Assembly (NCBI GenBank): GCA_036874045.1
Contig: CM072336.1
Coordinates: 10,816,501 to 10,880,500, forward strand
From: Cymodocea nodosa
Taxonomy: Eukaryota > Streptophyta > Magnoliopsida > Alismatales > Cymodoceaceae
Direction: 5' to 3'
Length of the DNA: 64,000 nt
In this document: positions 12,088 to 22,480 of the stretch, in pieces
Layout of the letters: each line of letters starts with the position of its first letter
Numbering within the stretch: the first letter of the stretch is position 1
Notes under the pieces: model-generated
What the model saw: the letters and a program-made list of their open reading frames with translations, nothing else
Told to the model about the DNA's origin: nothing
Databases searched by the model: none
Made by a program: the position numbers and the translations under genes

Positions 12088-12840
12088 GCAATTTAGACCA
12101 AATATTAAAACGTTGTGTGGAAAAAAATCTGGTTTTTAATTGGGAAAAATGTCACTTCATGGTTAAACAAGGAATAGTCTTAGGGCATGTTGTTTCTAAA
12201 AAAGGGTTGGAAGTAGATAAAGCTAAAATAGAAGTAATTTCTAATCTACCGAAACCTAAATCAATAAAAGATATTAGATCATTTCTAGGATATGCTGGTT
12301 TTTATAGAAGATTTATTAAAGACTTTAGCAAGGTAGCTAGACCTTTAACTAATCTATTAAAAGATGTTCCATTTAACTTTGATAAAAATTGCAAGGAAGC
12401 ATTTTTCAGACTTAAGACTAGCTTAATTTCAACTCCTATAATTCAAGCACCTAATTGGAACCATCCATTTGATTTAATGTGCGATGCTTCTGATTTTGCT
12501 GTAGGAGCAGTGCTAGGACAGAAGATAGAAAAATCTCCTAGAGTGATTCATTATGCAAGCAAAACCTTAAATGATGCTCAAGTTAATTACACAACTACTG
12601 AAAAAGAATTATTAGCTGTTGTGTTTGCTTTAGAAAAGTTTAGATCATATCTGATTGGAGCTAAAGTAATAGTATACACGGATCATTCAGCTCTAAAACA
12701 TCTAATAAAGAAAAAAGAAACTAAACCTAGATTGATCCGATGGATATTATTATTGCAAGAATTTGATTTAGAAATTAAAGATAAAAAAGGTTGTGAGAAT
12801 GTAGTAGCAGAGCATTTATTAATATTACAAATAGAAAAAT
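12078..12840 (+). pseudogene. Element C RT C-terminal remnant plus RNase H
   Basis: The reading begins [17 protein letters not shown] and [17 protein letters not shown], the RT region just after the catalytic YxDD in Athila. The fingers/palm half with the YxDD motif is missing. The connection region ([17 protein letters not shown]) follows, then RNase H with [32 protein letters not shown] and [11 protein letters not shown]. The late RNase H motif reads NVVAEHL where NVVADHL is usual, a D-to-E change. The RT is certainly inactive. Confidence 0.9.
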
Positions 12841-12879
12841 CAAATATTGAAATTAAGGATAATTTTCCTGATGAACAAT

Positions 12880-14201
12880 TAATGACCAACACAATGCCTT
12901 GGTATGCAGACATAGTTAATTACTTAGTTGCTGGTTTAACACCTAAGGATTGGAATAGACAGGATAAGAAATTGTTTTTCTCAAGAGTAAAATATTACTA
13001 TTGGGAAAACCCTTACTTATTTAAGAAATGTCTTGATATGGTTTTAAGGAGGTGTGTTCCAGAAACTGAATATTCGAGCATATTGTCTTTCCGTCATGAC
13101 CAAGCTTGTGGAGGACATTTTGGTTCAGGGAAAACTACTACAAAAATTCTGCAATGTGGGTTTTATTGGCCAACACTATTCAAAGATGTTCATAAATATT
13201 GCTTAAGTTGTTTAAGATGTCAACAAATAGGAAGAATATCAAAGAGGAATATGATGCCTCTTAATCCTATTATTGAGGTTGAAATCTTTGATGTGTGGGG
13301 AATAGATTTTATGGGTCCATTTCCTATGTCTAATCAATTTAATTACATATTGTTGGGGGTGGATTATGTATCTAAATGGATAGAAGCTATTCCTACAAAA
13401 ACTAATGATAACAAAGTGGTAATACAATTTATAAGAACAAATATATTTGCCAGATTTGGAATACCTAAAGCTATTATCAGTGATAGAGGAACTCATTTCT
13501 GTAATAGAAGTTTTGAAGCCTTAATGAAGAAATATGGAGTAAACCATAGAATTGCAACATCATATCATCTGCAAACAAGTGGATAAGTAGAAAGTGCAAA
13601 CAAACAAATTAAATTTATCTTGGAAAAAGTAGTAAATCCTACTAGAACAGATTGGGCTAATAGATTGATAGATGCACTTTGGGCTTATAGAACTGCTTAT
13701 AAAACGAGCTTAGGTATGTCACCTTTTAGGCTAGTATATGGAAAAAGTTGTCATTTACCTGCTGAAATAGAACATAAAGCTTATTGGGCATTAAAAACTT
13801 TGAACACTATTTTAAATCAAGCTGCTGAAAATAGGAAAATGCAACTAATTGAATTAGAAGAATTTAGAAATGAAGCTTATTCGAAGATTGTAAGAGAAAA
13901 AGAGAAAATTAAATTCTGGCATGATAGAAAAATTATTCCTAAAAGCTTTGAAATAGGACAAGAAGTATATCTTTATATGGCTAGACTCCATAACCATCCA
14001 GGAAAATTAAGATCTAGATGGGCAAGACCTTACATAGTTCGAAATGTTTATCCTTATGGAGCTATTGAAATTGAAAATCCTAAAAATCAAAATATATTTA
14101 AAGTAAATGGACAAAGACTTAAACCTATTCTGAAAACACCAAAAAGCTCTTTCGGAATTATAGAAGAAGTCAGAGTAGAGGACTACTCAAGCTTTATTTA
14201 G
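12880..14201 (+). pseudogene. Element C integrase (Ty3/gypsy)
   Basis: The zinc region has [10 protein letters not shown]...[11 protein letters not shown]. The catalytic core has [12 protein letters not shown] and [12 protein letters not shown], and the Glu is in [10 protein letters not shown] just after an in-frame TAA at 13584 (a CAA-to-TAA change). The same frame continues 13620-14201 with [22 protein letters not shown] and the C-terminal region, ending VEDYSSFI. Apart from that single stop it is open throughout. Confidence 0.92.
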
Positions 14202-14220
14202 TAAGAAATCAGTTTTTATG

Positions 14221-14225
<5 letters not shown>

Positions 14226-14254
<29 letters not shown>
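14226..14254 (+). repeat. (AT)n microsatellite
   Basis: An uninterrupted run of about 14 TA units, just downstream of the integrase stop. Confidence 0.95.
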
Positions 14255-14257
<3 letters not shown>

Positions 14258-14287
14258 ATTAAAAATATATAAAAAACATAAAAATAG

Positions 14288-14700
14288 TATCGGTTCAACC
14301 GAAAGAAAAAAAAAAATTAAAAAATATTTAGGTCTGACCAAAGCATAGTATCGGTTAAACCGGAAAAAAAATTGTATATTAATTTTCAGAAAAAAATATT
14401 GGTTTTACCGAAACATAGTATCGGTTCAATAGAAAGAAAAAATAAAAAATAAAAAATATTTAGGTCTGACCGAAGCGTAGTATCAGTTAAACTGGAAAAA
14501 AAATTATATATTAATTTTCAGAAAAAAATATTGGTTTTACCGAAACATAGTATCGGTTCAACCGAAAGAAAAAAAAAATATATTTAGGTCTGACCGAAGC
14601 GTAGTATCGGTTAAACTGGAAAAAAAATTGTATATTAATTTTTAGAAAAAATATTGGTTTTACCGAAACATTGTATCGGTCCAATCGAAAGAAAAGTAAA
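14288..14700 (+). repeat. Tandem repeat, about 123-133-bp unit, with palindromic TCGGTT...AACCGA motifs
   Basis: Unit starts (TATCGGTT) are at 14288, 14418, 14551 and 14674, giving three full units of 130, 133 and 123 bases plus part of a fourth. Each unit carries a TCGGTT-N-AACCGA-like palindrome and related TTGGTTTTACCGAA and TCGGTTAAACCGG copies. An AT-rich filler follows (14690-14760). Confidence 0.9.
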
Positions 14701-14764
14701 AATAAAATAAAATAAAATAAAATAAAACAAGACAGAATAGAAAACTTACGAGAGTGAAACTTAG

Positions 14765-14965
14765 AAGTTGCTAGTGTTAACTCAACGAAGTATGTCTATT
14801 GAGTTAATTGTAAACTCCACGAGGTCATTAATATAATATAAGGTTACTCCGTTGAGTTATCTGTAACTTAACGAAGTTAGTCCGTGGAGTTAGCAACAGT
14901 AACCGACTGTGTTCTGTTAAGTAATCTATAACTCAACGAGGTTAGTTCGTGGATTAAGCAGAACA
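14765..14965 (+). repeat. Internal CGNNNAGTTA-type motif array of element C
   Basis: Repeated GTTGAGTTA, TAACTCAACG and CGTGGAGTTA words, as in the LTR U3 and hairpin regions, lie just upstream of an internal TATA box. This is a likely promoter module for the downstream ORF. Confidence 0.65.
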
Positions 14966-15043
14966 GTTATTCTTTTAACCACAAATGAAACTTCATCGGT
15001 TTAGCGGTTACCAAAATTTGAAATTAGTAGTGGTACACGTACC

Positions 15044-15055
15044 CATATAAATAGG
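15044..15055 (+). promoter_or_regulatory. TATA box of an internal promoter in element C
   Basis: CATATAAATAGG is a strong plant TATA-type motif, about 400 bases before the ORF at 15448 and immediately after the motif array. No other explanation of the 14700-15440 non-coding stretch is visible. Confidence 0.5.
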
Positions 15056-15262
15056 AACCACGATGCACGTTACAAGCCACGTTCTTGCAACGATATTTAT
15101 TCACTTTATGGATGCACAGTATATATATGAAACAGAATGTTATTTATGAGTTACCAGCACTTTTAAAAGAAAGGAGAAAGCGTTGGAGGAACTGGAAGGA
15201 GAAGTAGCTGATTCAACCTTCATTCGACAACAAATATTTATAGAATGGAAAGCTTCAGACTG

Positions 15263-15363
15263 GTATGTAATTAATCTTCTGCTATTTGTTTATGAGCACA
15301 TGGACTTGTTCTCTAAGCACTAAATGATTAGTAAGAACACCTACCCAGGAATTTTCATTGTAG
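15263..15363 (+). other. Possible 5'-UTR intron upstream of the displaced Gag ORF
   Basis: A donor-like TG|GTATGT at 15263 and an acceptor-like TTTTCATTGTAG ending at 15363 bound an AT-rich 101-base stretch between the TATA box and the ATG at 15448. This is inferred from sequence signals only. Confidence 0.3.
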
Positions 15364-15447
15364 AGGAGTACTGAAAAATTTTCTAAACTGAACTTTAACG
15401 AAATTCTTTGGGGTGTAGCTAACCTTTCTTTAAAAGAGAACGTAGAG

Positions 15448-15846
15448 ATGGCTGCTCTAGTAGAAAAACCATTAGGAGAGATTCTGTATCCTGAATTAAT
15501 TGATGAACCTTCATGTATTCAATTGCCAAACTTTGAGGGAGATAGGTTTGAACTGAAATCTAATTATATTAGTCAATTGCCACATTTTCATGGATTAGAA
15601 AAAGAGGATGCCTATTATTTCCTTAGAGAATTTAACGAAGTTTGTCAAATGATGAGAATGCCAAACATGAGTATAGATGCTATTAAACTTAGATATATCC
15701 CTTTTGCTTTAAAAGATACAACTAAGAGATGGTTATATACTCTATCGCCTGATTCAATTTCTACATGGACTGAATTTTGCTCTGTTTTTCTGGAAACTCT
15801 TCAGATTCTTGAATTTTTAAAAACACATCAAACGATTAAAAAGTAA
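15448..15846 (+). pseudogene. Displaced Athila Gag capsid N-terminal fragment
   Basis: A 132-codon ORF beginning MAALVEKPLGE. It contains FELKSNYISQLPHFHGLEKEDAY, LREFNEVCQMMRMPNMSID, KLRYIPFALKDTTKRWLYTL and STWTEFCSVFLE (regions named, not one continuous quote). These match the usual N-terminal half of Athila Gag. Its place downstream of integrase, where Athila elements carry an env-like ORF, is abnormal. It loses similarity after the SVFLE motif and stops before A-rich tracts (about 15837-15858 and 15885-15905). It could be a captured partial Gag transcript or the product of template switching. Confidence 0.8.
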
Positions 15847-16599
15847 AAAAAAAAAAAGAAATTTTGAAGTTTTTCATCTTCATTTTATAAAAAAAAAAAA
15901 AAGCAAAACAAAATATCAATCCAGTTTGTTGGTATCTATTCTAGGAAACCAACTGGCTTGCTTGTGAGCCACCAAAGGCATAGAAGCCTGGGTTCCACAC
16001 AAGACACTGATTTATTAATATCTATTAAATGTTATTTTCTTTTATATTCTATATTTATCTGGGAATGAAAAGTTTTTCAGAATCAAAAATCGGAATATGC
16101 AGAAAGAGATACAAATGGAACAAGGTATGTAACCAATTACTTATCCTGAATTTTCAATCAAACAAAACTTTATTCATGCCTACTACAATTACTGTACTTA
16201 TTGTCAAATCTTTTACATTGAGGACAATGCAAAATGTAGGTATGGGGGGAGGTAATTAAAGTAACAGCCATGTAAGTTTGTTAATTAAAGGAATTAAAAT
16301 GGTACTGCAAAGTTTTGACGAAATTGAAAATTTTTATGAACTTGCTGTAACTATCCGATAATTGAGAATGTAAAATTTTTATAAACTGCTTGAATGTTAT
16401 ATTTAGAAGGCTATAGAAGATGCTATAGAATTTATTATTTATTTTATGATTTTTCTGAATTTCATGAGTTTAACAGTTTCACGATTTTAAAATGAAATCA
16501 GAATATTTAATGCTTAATCAGAAAATTATCTGAAGTCCTGAAGGAGTTGAGATGTGAATTCTAGATTAAATGAAACACATATGATGAAAGATACATTTA

Positions 16600-17290
16600 C
16601 TTTGACTGATTGAACTTGTAGAATGATTTATGTGTAGATCTTATTAAACTACAGATAAAGTATGAGCTTATTGTTATGGATTCATATTTTTAGTAAATGA
16701 TAGAAGTAGGATTATATGAGATTGGTGTTTTACTACATTTGTATTAATGAAATATGTGCATATACAGTATGTGATTAATGCTTTGTTTTGTGTGTGCATT
16801 TATTTTTAGAAAAAAAAAGAAAAAAAGAAAAAAAGAAAAGAAAAAACTTTTAGAGTTTATTGACTTGTTTGATCACGAGCCTTTTGTACTTGAGCAGATA
16901 GGTATGTAAGGATTGTTGACCTGAAAAAGGACTTTGAAAATCTGGCAACCTAAGATCCTGATCAAATCTGGGATTGTTGATTGAAAGCTCGTTACATGGG
17001 TACATTAGAAAGCTCTTGTATGATTCAAGCTTGTCAAATTAACTTTTAAAGTACACAAAAAAAAGAAAAAGAAAAGAAAAAAACATATACTGTTCTGAAA
17101 AGATACAAGTGTTTTGTGAAATACAGATATCTTATGAATTGAGTATATTTTCTGTTATCTAGAATTGCTGAAATATGAATCTGGAATTGACTTTTGAAGT
17201 TGTTTAATGGAAATACAATTCTTTATTTTACTTGTCTTAATCAGATTGAATTGGATTGTACTTTGATTCGTATGTTGTTGAAATTTCTTC
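16600..17290 (+). repeat. 3'UTR module shared (inverted) with the element G pol-ORF3 spacer
   Basis: The best part, 16865-17045, matches the reverse complement of 60540-60715. Shared runs include CTTTTGTACTTGAG, AGATAGGTATGTAAGGATTG and GGGTACATTAGAAAGCTCTT. Weaker collinear similarity extends on both sides. Confidence 0.8.
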
Positions 17291-17559
17291 TAAAAAACTT
17301 ATTAGAAAATTCAGGATTATAGATGATGAAAAGAAGAACAAACGATAATATAATTAACACCTATATGAAGATGATATACTTTGTATGTAATTTACATATA
17401 TTCTAAATATCTTTGCAGGTTGATTACTGAAACATACAGAACATATATGTTTATGCTAAATAGAAGAAGAAAAAAAAACAAAAGGAGACGAATTAATTCT
17501 AGCACTTTTTGAAAGACCAATTAATTAGATCTTAGTTTGCTAAGGGACTAGCAAAATTT

Positions 17560-17573
17560 AGGTATGGGGGAAG
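17560..17573 (+). other. Element C polypurine tract
   Basis: AGGTATGGGGGAAG immediately precedes the 3' LTR and is the expected plus-strand primer. A near copy lies at about 16238-16252. Confidence 0.85.
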
Positions 17574-19446
17574 TGTTTAGAATGAAAAAGTGCATATTAT
17601 TAACGGTTAAATGATGGTTAATTGCATAATATTTAGCTTATCATATGAGAATTAAGCTATTATGTTATAATTGCACTATTATATGCTTTAATTGAAGAAT
17701 CTGCTTAATTTTGGGGAATTAATGTTAATTTAGTACATTTATGAACTATCGGTAAGTTGCAGGCTGTGAAATTCTTAAGTATCTGAATTTTCTGATATTT
17801 CGGATAGTTATGTTTAAATTGCCGAATAGTTATGTTTAGAGAGAATATTTTATTTCCAGATGTACAAGTGTTGAGATCTAGTAGATTTACTTAAGTTATA
17901 ACTCGTTAAGTTAGCATAACTGTACGCGTTGAGTTGCTATATTGAACATTAAGGTAACGCGTTAGGTTAGTGTTATAAATTTAAGTTGTTATTTTTTGCA
18001 CGTGTTTTATAGTTAAATCAACGAAGAAAGTCCGTTGAGTTATCTGTAACTCCACGGACTATATATTTTCTAAAATGCCACTATAGCGGTTGTAGGAACA
18101 GACAGTTGGAAGGAAAAACCACGTTTGCATGTATCACGTAGGAATTCAATCGCACAGGGAGAAAGAAATCATCGCCGTTGATCTGAAGGAAGGAAATCCA
18201 ACCGACCATTCAAGTAGAAGTAGTTACTACGAAAGAAATATAAAAGAAAAGAAGAAAAAAAGAAGAAGGGTGTGTGATCGATGGACGGCTAGTGTATACA
18301 AAGGAGGAGCACCGAGCTTTCTGCAGACAGTATCGGCGATTCTCCGAAGTATCACACCAACCATCGTTATCACCACCATAATCACCAATCATCGGAGGTC
18401 TGTGAGGATACTTGCCTGATGTCGGGTCGATTCCGAGCCAAACACAGTGCCTGACAACCATTGTGAGGAGTGATCGCGTCGCGGGAAGGGAAGACATTTT
18501 CATCAAGCGCCGACTCATATTTCAGGAGATCGTAAAGCTTTTAGCCTTGGCTTCGGGTTGATGCTTGTATGTTGAAGAGGTGATCATCTTGCAATTCTAG
18601 ACTCGCGATTCTATAGGGAGAGGAGACAGAATTGTAAGTGGTTGAATTTTTAGTGGTGTAATCGCGTTGCAAGTAGTGTCAGAAGTATTTACTGTCAAGT
18701 GAGATTACTTTACATTTCACCTTTCGCCCATTTCCATGTTCACATCAAAACAAAAATACCAAAAACAATTTATCTTTGTTTGTATTTTGTATTTGAGTGT
18801 TGTATTGTTTGTGTTGTATCATGATTAATGTTGTCTATATCAGTTTTATGATTGTTTTATGTTAGTTTTAATTTTATAGTTTACTGAAATTGGTTCGTAC
18901 AAAAAAACTTAAAGATTTTAATGGTTACTGTTTGAATCATCTGAATGTTAGTATTGCTTAATGATAAATCCAATGTTAACTAGCATTAAAAAGCTTAATT
19001 GATGTTATTTACAATTTGTGGAATCGCCCAATGGTTGGCCGAATTCCTCTGTAAATAGCAGTATTATAAAGAAGAGACAGGCTCGTGGAGTTAACTTAAG
19101 TCCACGAGGATAGTCCGTTGAGTTAGCCATAACTCAACAAACTTAGTCCGTTGATTTAACTGTAAGTCAACGGAGTGCTTATTGAATATAAATTTGAATT
19201 GTTCACAATCAAACATTTCTTAAATTCGTCTGCAATTCCCTGTGGGATCGACCTGTACTTGCACACTGATACAATAGACACTGTGCACTTGCAGTTAAAG
19301 TACAAATTGGAATTAATATCTAAATTGTATTAAAGGTTGTTTGTTTACTTCTAAAAGAAAGAATAGGCATAAAGATAAATTAACTAAGTAAAAATAGAAG
19401 TAACAAATCCAAGTTTTTCTAGTGTAGTGCTGGGAAAACCCAAACA
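17574..19446 (+). repeat. Element C 3' LTR
   Basis: A 1873-bp copy of 8584-10453, differing mainly by transitions. It ends CCAAACA next to the target duplicate ACCCC, after which B's integrase resumes. Confidence 0.93.
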
Positions 19447-19970
19447 ACCCCTCAGCAAAATGAAGTGGCTGAAAGATTGAATAGACACTCCTAGAAAAGG
19501 CACGTTGTATGCTGTCTCATGCAGCTTTAAGCAAGAAGTTTTGGGCAGAGGCTGTTAACACAGCTTCCTATCTGGTGAATAAGTCCCCTTCTAGTGCCTT
19601 AGATGGGAAGATACCTCTTGAGGTATAGTTGAAAAGATATGCTAGTTATTCAAAGCTTAGAATTTTTGTGTGTCCAGCTTACTATCATGTGAACAATGGC
19701 AAGTTGGAACCACGTGCCAAGAAAGGCATATTTGTGGGCTATGATGTTGGTGTAAAGGGATACAGGATATATGATATTGAATCTCAAAAAATAATATATA
19801 GCCGTGATATTACTTTTGATGAGAATTCTCTTTTGCAGATAACAGATAAACTAGCTGGTGAAACACCAGAAATTGAGCACACCCTTCTTGAACAGATGGA
19901 GATAGATGATGCACAGCAGCCGCCTATCACTGATCAAGTTGAAATTAGAGAAATCTCATCTGAAACTTAG
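19447..19970 (+). pseudogene. Element B integrase, C-terminal part
   Basis: It resumes with the TPQQNEVAERLNR motif carrying the catalytic Glu. A one-base deletion near 19480 shifts the frame. Then come FWAEAVNTASYLVNKSPS-like sequence in another frame, a TAG at 19626 replacing a Trp codon, and the open part 19629-19970 (KKGIFVGYDVGVKGYRIYD). It ends with TAG at 19968. Confidence 0.84.
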
Positions 19971-20900
19971 GAAAATGAAGTTGAGGAGGAAGAGGTGGAG
20001 CAACCACCACCAAGAACCATTGGCAAAGATCGTCTTAGAAGAGACGTTAGACCTCCGAATAGATATGGCTACGATAGTTTGGTTGCTTTTGCCTTACAAG
20101 TAGCAGTTGAGGTGGAAGATTCTGTTGATCCACCTACATATGAAGCTGCAATGAAAGATTTAGAAGTTGGTCTTTGGATGTCTGCTATGAAGGAGGAACT
20201 CCAATCTCTCCATAAGAACAAGACTTGGGAACTGGTGAAACGTCCAAAGAACACAAATATTGTTGGTTGCAAATGGGTCTATAAGAAGAAGATTGGGACT
20301 CAAGGCAATGCAGGTGTGTAGCACAAGGCAAGATTAGTCGCCAAAGGTTATTCACAGCGAGAAGGAGTTGACTTCAATGAGGTATTTGCTCCTGTTGTAC
20401 GTCATACATCTATTAGAATTTTGTTATCCATTGCTGCAGTACAAAATTTAGAATTAGAACAACTAGATGTAAAGACGACCTTCTTGCATGATGAGTTGGA
20501 AGAAAATATTTGGATGGAACAACCAACAGGGTTTGTGGTGAAAGGTAAATCTGATTGGGTGTGCAAATTAAATAAGTCCTTGTATGGACTTAAATAGTCA
20601 CCACGCCATTGGTACAAAATGTTTGATGCCTTTATAGTTAAAGTTGGTTTTAGATGCAGCACCTATGATTCATGTGTATATGTTAAAACTCTTGATAAGA
20701 GTACACATGTTTATTTGTTATTGTATGTTGATGATATTCTTATAGTTGCGAAGAATATTGAAGTGATACAGGAGCTGAAGGACACATTAAAATCAGAATT
20801 TGAAATGAAGGATCTTGGTCCAACTAGCACAATTCTTGGAATGGAGATTAGGCGTGAAAGAAATTCTGGTAAGTTGTTTTTGAATCAATAGAAGTATATT
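19971..20900 (+). pseudogene. Element B reverse transcriptase
   Basis: It contains [70 protein letters not shown]-stop-SPRHWY and the catalytic LLLYVDDILIVAKN (regions, not one continuous quote). Both catalytic aspartates remain. Stops at 20319, about 20596 and 20889 are TAG at expected Gln positions. Confidence 0.87.
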
Positions 20901-21570
20901 GAGAAAATCCTTAGTAGATTTGGTATGGCTTCATGCAAAGCCATTAGCATGCCTTATGATAGAAATGTCAAATTGTCATCTGCGATGTGTCCACAAACTG
21001 ATTTTGAAAAGCTTGATATCTTGCGAGTTCCTTATGCACAGGCAGTTGGAAGTCTTATGTATGCTATGGTATGCACTAGGCTTGATGTATGCAACAGATC
21101 AGGGTTGTACTATGGCTTGCTATATAGACTCAGACTATACAGGTGATGTTGACAAAAGGAGATCATTATCTGGTTATGTCTTTACATATGCAGGTTCTAT
21201 TTTGAGTTGGAAATCAACTCTTCAGCCTGCGGTATCTCTGTCCACAACTGAGGCTGAATATGTGGCTATGATAGAAGCTGCAAATGAAGGGATTTGGTTG
21301 AAAGGCTTACTTGGAGACTTTGGTTGGCGCATTGATAAAGCTGATATCTTCTATGATAGTCTTAGCACTATTTGTCTCTCCAAATATAATGTCTTTCATG
21401 ATAGAACTAAACATATTGATGTTAAGTATCACTTCCTTAGGAATGAAGACAGGATAAAGATTATGAAGGTCAACACAAAGGACAATCCGGCTGATATGTT
21501 TACAAAGGGCGTTGTTGAAAGCAAGTTCAAGCATTGCTTGGAATTACTCAATGTCTATTGCTGCTGCTGA
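20901..21570 (+). pseudogene. Element B RT end and RNase H with internal deletion
   Basis: After the RT thumb (FGMASCKAISMPYD, QAVGSLMYAMVCTRLDV), about 50-60 codons expected between TRPDIAYAV-like sequence and the RNase H start are missing, and the frame changes near 21085-21110. RNase H follows: IDSDYTGDVDKRRSLSGYVF, STTEAEYVAMIEA, CLSKYNVFHDRTKHIDVKYH and NPADMFTKGV, ending LLNVYCCC-stop (regions, not continuous). Confidence 0.85.
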
Positions 21571-21638
21571 CCCAAGTTGGGTCTTGGTGATCCATCACCT
21601 GTTCGTGGTGAAGATTGATGAAAGACAAGGTGGAGATT

Positions 21639-22011
21639 TGTGATGCGTGTGTCTTCCATCAAGTATATGTATGTGTCTTTGTATATGGTTGTATTTCTTT
21701 GATAATTTGTATAGGGGCAAACTTGTCTTTTGGGTATCACCAACCGTTGCCCCTATATATGTATGGGGTCATCCACGTCTAAGGGATGTCATGCCAAACC
21801 ATCCCTTGATTTCGTTCTCCCCCTTCTTTGTACCAGCAACCATACAGCAAGGAATCATGATAGATTGATCACCCGTGGACGTACTTGTGTTGGGGAACCA
21901 CGTAAATTTGTTGTTCTTTGAATTCTCCACTCGCAATCCTCTCTTCCACGTAGATCTCTTCTCCACGCTACCCCTAAATGCTCCACGTTTGTTTGATCTT
22001 TCCACACAACA
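21639..22011 (+). repeat. Element B 3' LTR
   Basis: It is preceded by the PPT AAGGTGGAGATT, starts TGTGATG and ends CACAACA, then the target duplicate ATGTA. It has the same length as the 5' LTR. Confidence 0.92.
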
Positions 22012-22016
22012 ATGTA

Positions 22017-22410
22017 CTAACATATTATTCTTAGATTCCTTGACCTAGTTAGTACCTTCGTTGGCAACTTCTAATGCATGCCATATCTCATATGCAGTTT
22101 GATATGTAGAAACTTTGTTGAATTGATCATGAGATAAAGCACAAAATAAGATGTTTAAACCTTTAGCATTCAGTGTCATTCGCTCCTTTTCATCAAAAGT
22201 CCAAGTATCATATGGAATCGTAACTAACATTATAGGATTGCTAATTATATGCCATAATTTGAAATCAATTGATTGAAAGAAAACTTTCATCCTATATTTC
22301 CAATAACCATAATTGCTACCTTTGAACATAGGAGGACGATTAGTGGTCTGTCCTTTAGTCATAACTAAGATTTCAATATTATCCATTTTAAACAAATGAT
22401 CCTGAGTCAA
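22017..22410 (-). pseudogene. Element A Gag, N-terminal part
   Basis: The start is near 22410 (MTQDHLFKMDN), or at the in-frame MTKGQTTNRPPMFKGSN that aligns with other family members. GYWKYRMKVFFQS, the capsid region and YEIWHALEVANEGTN follow. It is cut by element B; the rest of Gag is at 4440-5940. It lies about 70 bases from the primer site, as usual. Confidence 0.86.
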
Positions 22411-22480
22411 TGATAGGAAAAATCGATTCCTAAATAGAGAAATGAAAGCTCTTAATTATGATAAAAGCTTTGATACCAGT

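Larger units (their letters stand above)
15850..17573 (+). other. Element C 3' untranslated region
   Basis: No gene is supported. An internal PPT-like TAGGTATGGGGGGAGG lies at about 16237-16252, after 'ttgaggacaatgc', a stretch typical of Athila 3' regions. The part from about 16600 to 17290 aligns with the reverse complement of element G's spacer 60250-60930. A-rich tracts occur near 16805-16850 and 17055-17080. The small ORF at 16029-16259 is chance. Confidence 0.75.
8584..19446 (+). mobile_element. Element C: rearranged, RT-defective Athila-like Ty3/gypsy retrotransposon
   Basis: It has full-length LTRs (8584-10453 and 17574-19446, about 1.87 kb) starting TGTTTAG and ending CCAAACA. The target duplication is ACCCT at 8579-8583 and ACCCC at 19447-19451, one transition apart. 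The primer site at 10461 matches the Asp-tRNA site used by Athila elements, with two transitions. A PPT precedes the 3' LTR. Pol order (protease, RT, RNase H, integrase) and motifs are Ty3/gypsy Athila. Two oddities: the RT catalytic half is missing, and the Gag capsid part lies downstream of integrase. LTR divergence is about 3% over the first 235 bases by eye, so it is younger than B. Confidence 0.93.
5946..22011 (+). mobile_element. Element B: Tnt1/Tork-like Ty1/copia retrotransposon, split by element C
   Basis: Both 373-bp LTRs are present (5946-6318 and 21639-22011), starting TGTGATG. They are flanked by the 5-bp target duplication ATGTA at 5941-5945 and 22012-22016. A primer site for initiator Met tRNA (TGGTATCAGAGC) lies at 6321. 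The PPT AAGGTGGAGATT precedes the 3' LTR. The order is Gag, protease, integrase, RT, RNase H. Element C (8584-19446) interrupts integrase. By eye the LTRs differ at about 20 of 373 positions, mostly transitions. B is inserted in A's gag. Confidence 0.93.

Noticed and set aside
15448-15846. Host gene or env-like gene at 15448
   Set aside because: The FELK, HFHGLEKEDAY and RWLYTL segments are Athila Gag capsid features, so it is a displaced Gag fragment.
16029-16259. 76-codon ORF in C's 3'UTR
   Set aside because: It overlaps the internal PPT-like tract, has no recognisable domain, and such ORFs are expected by chance.
8584-19446. Splitting element C into two unrelated elements because of its odd gene order
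   Set aside because: Matching LTRs, primer site, PPT and a 5-bp target duplication bracket the whole, and no internal TG...CA borders with duplications were found.
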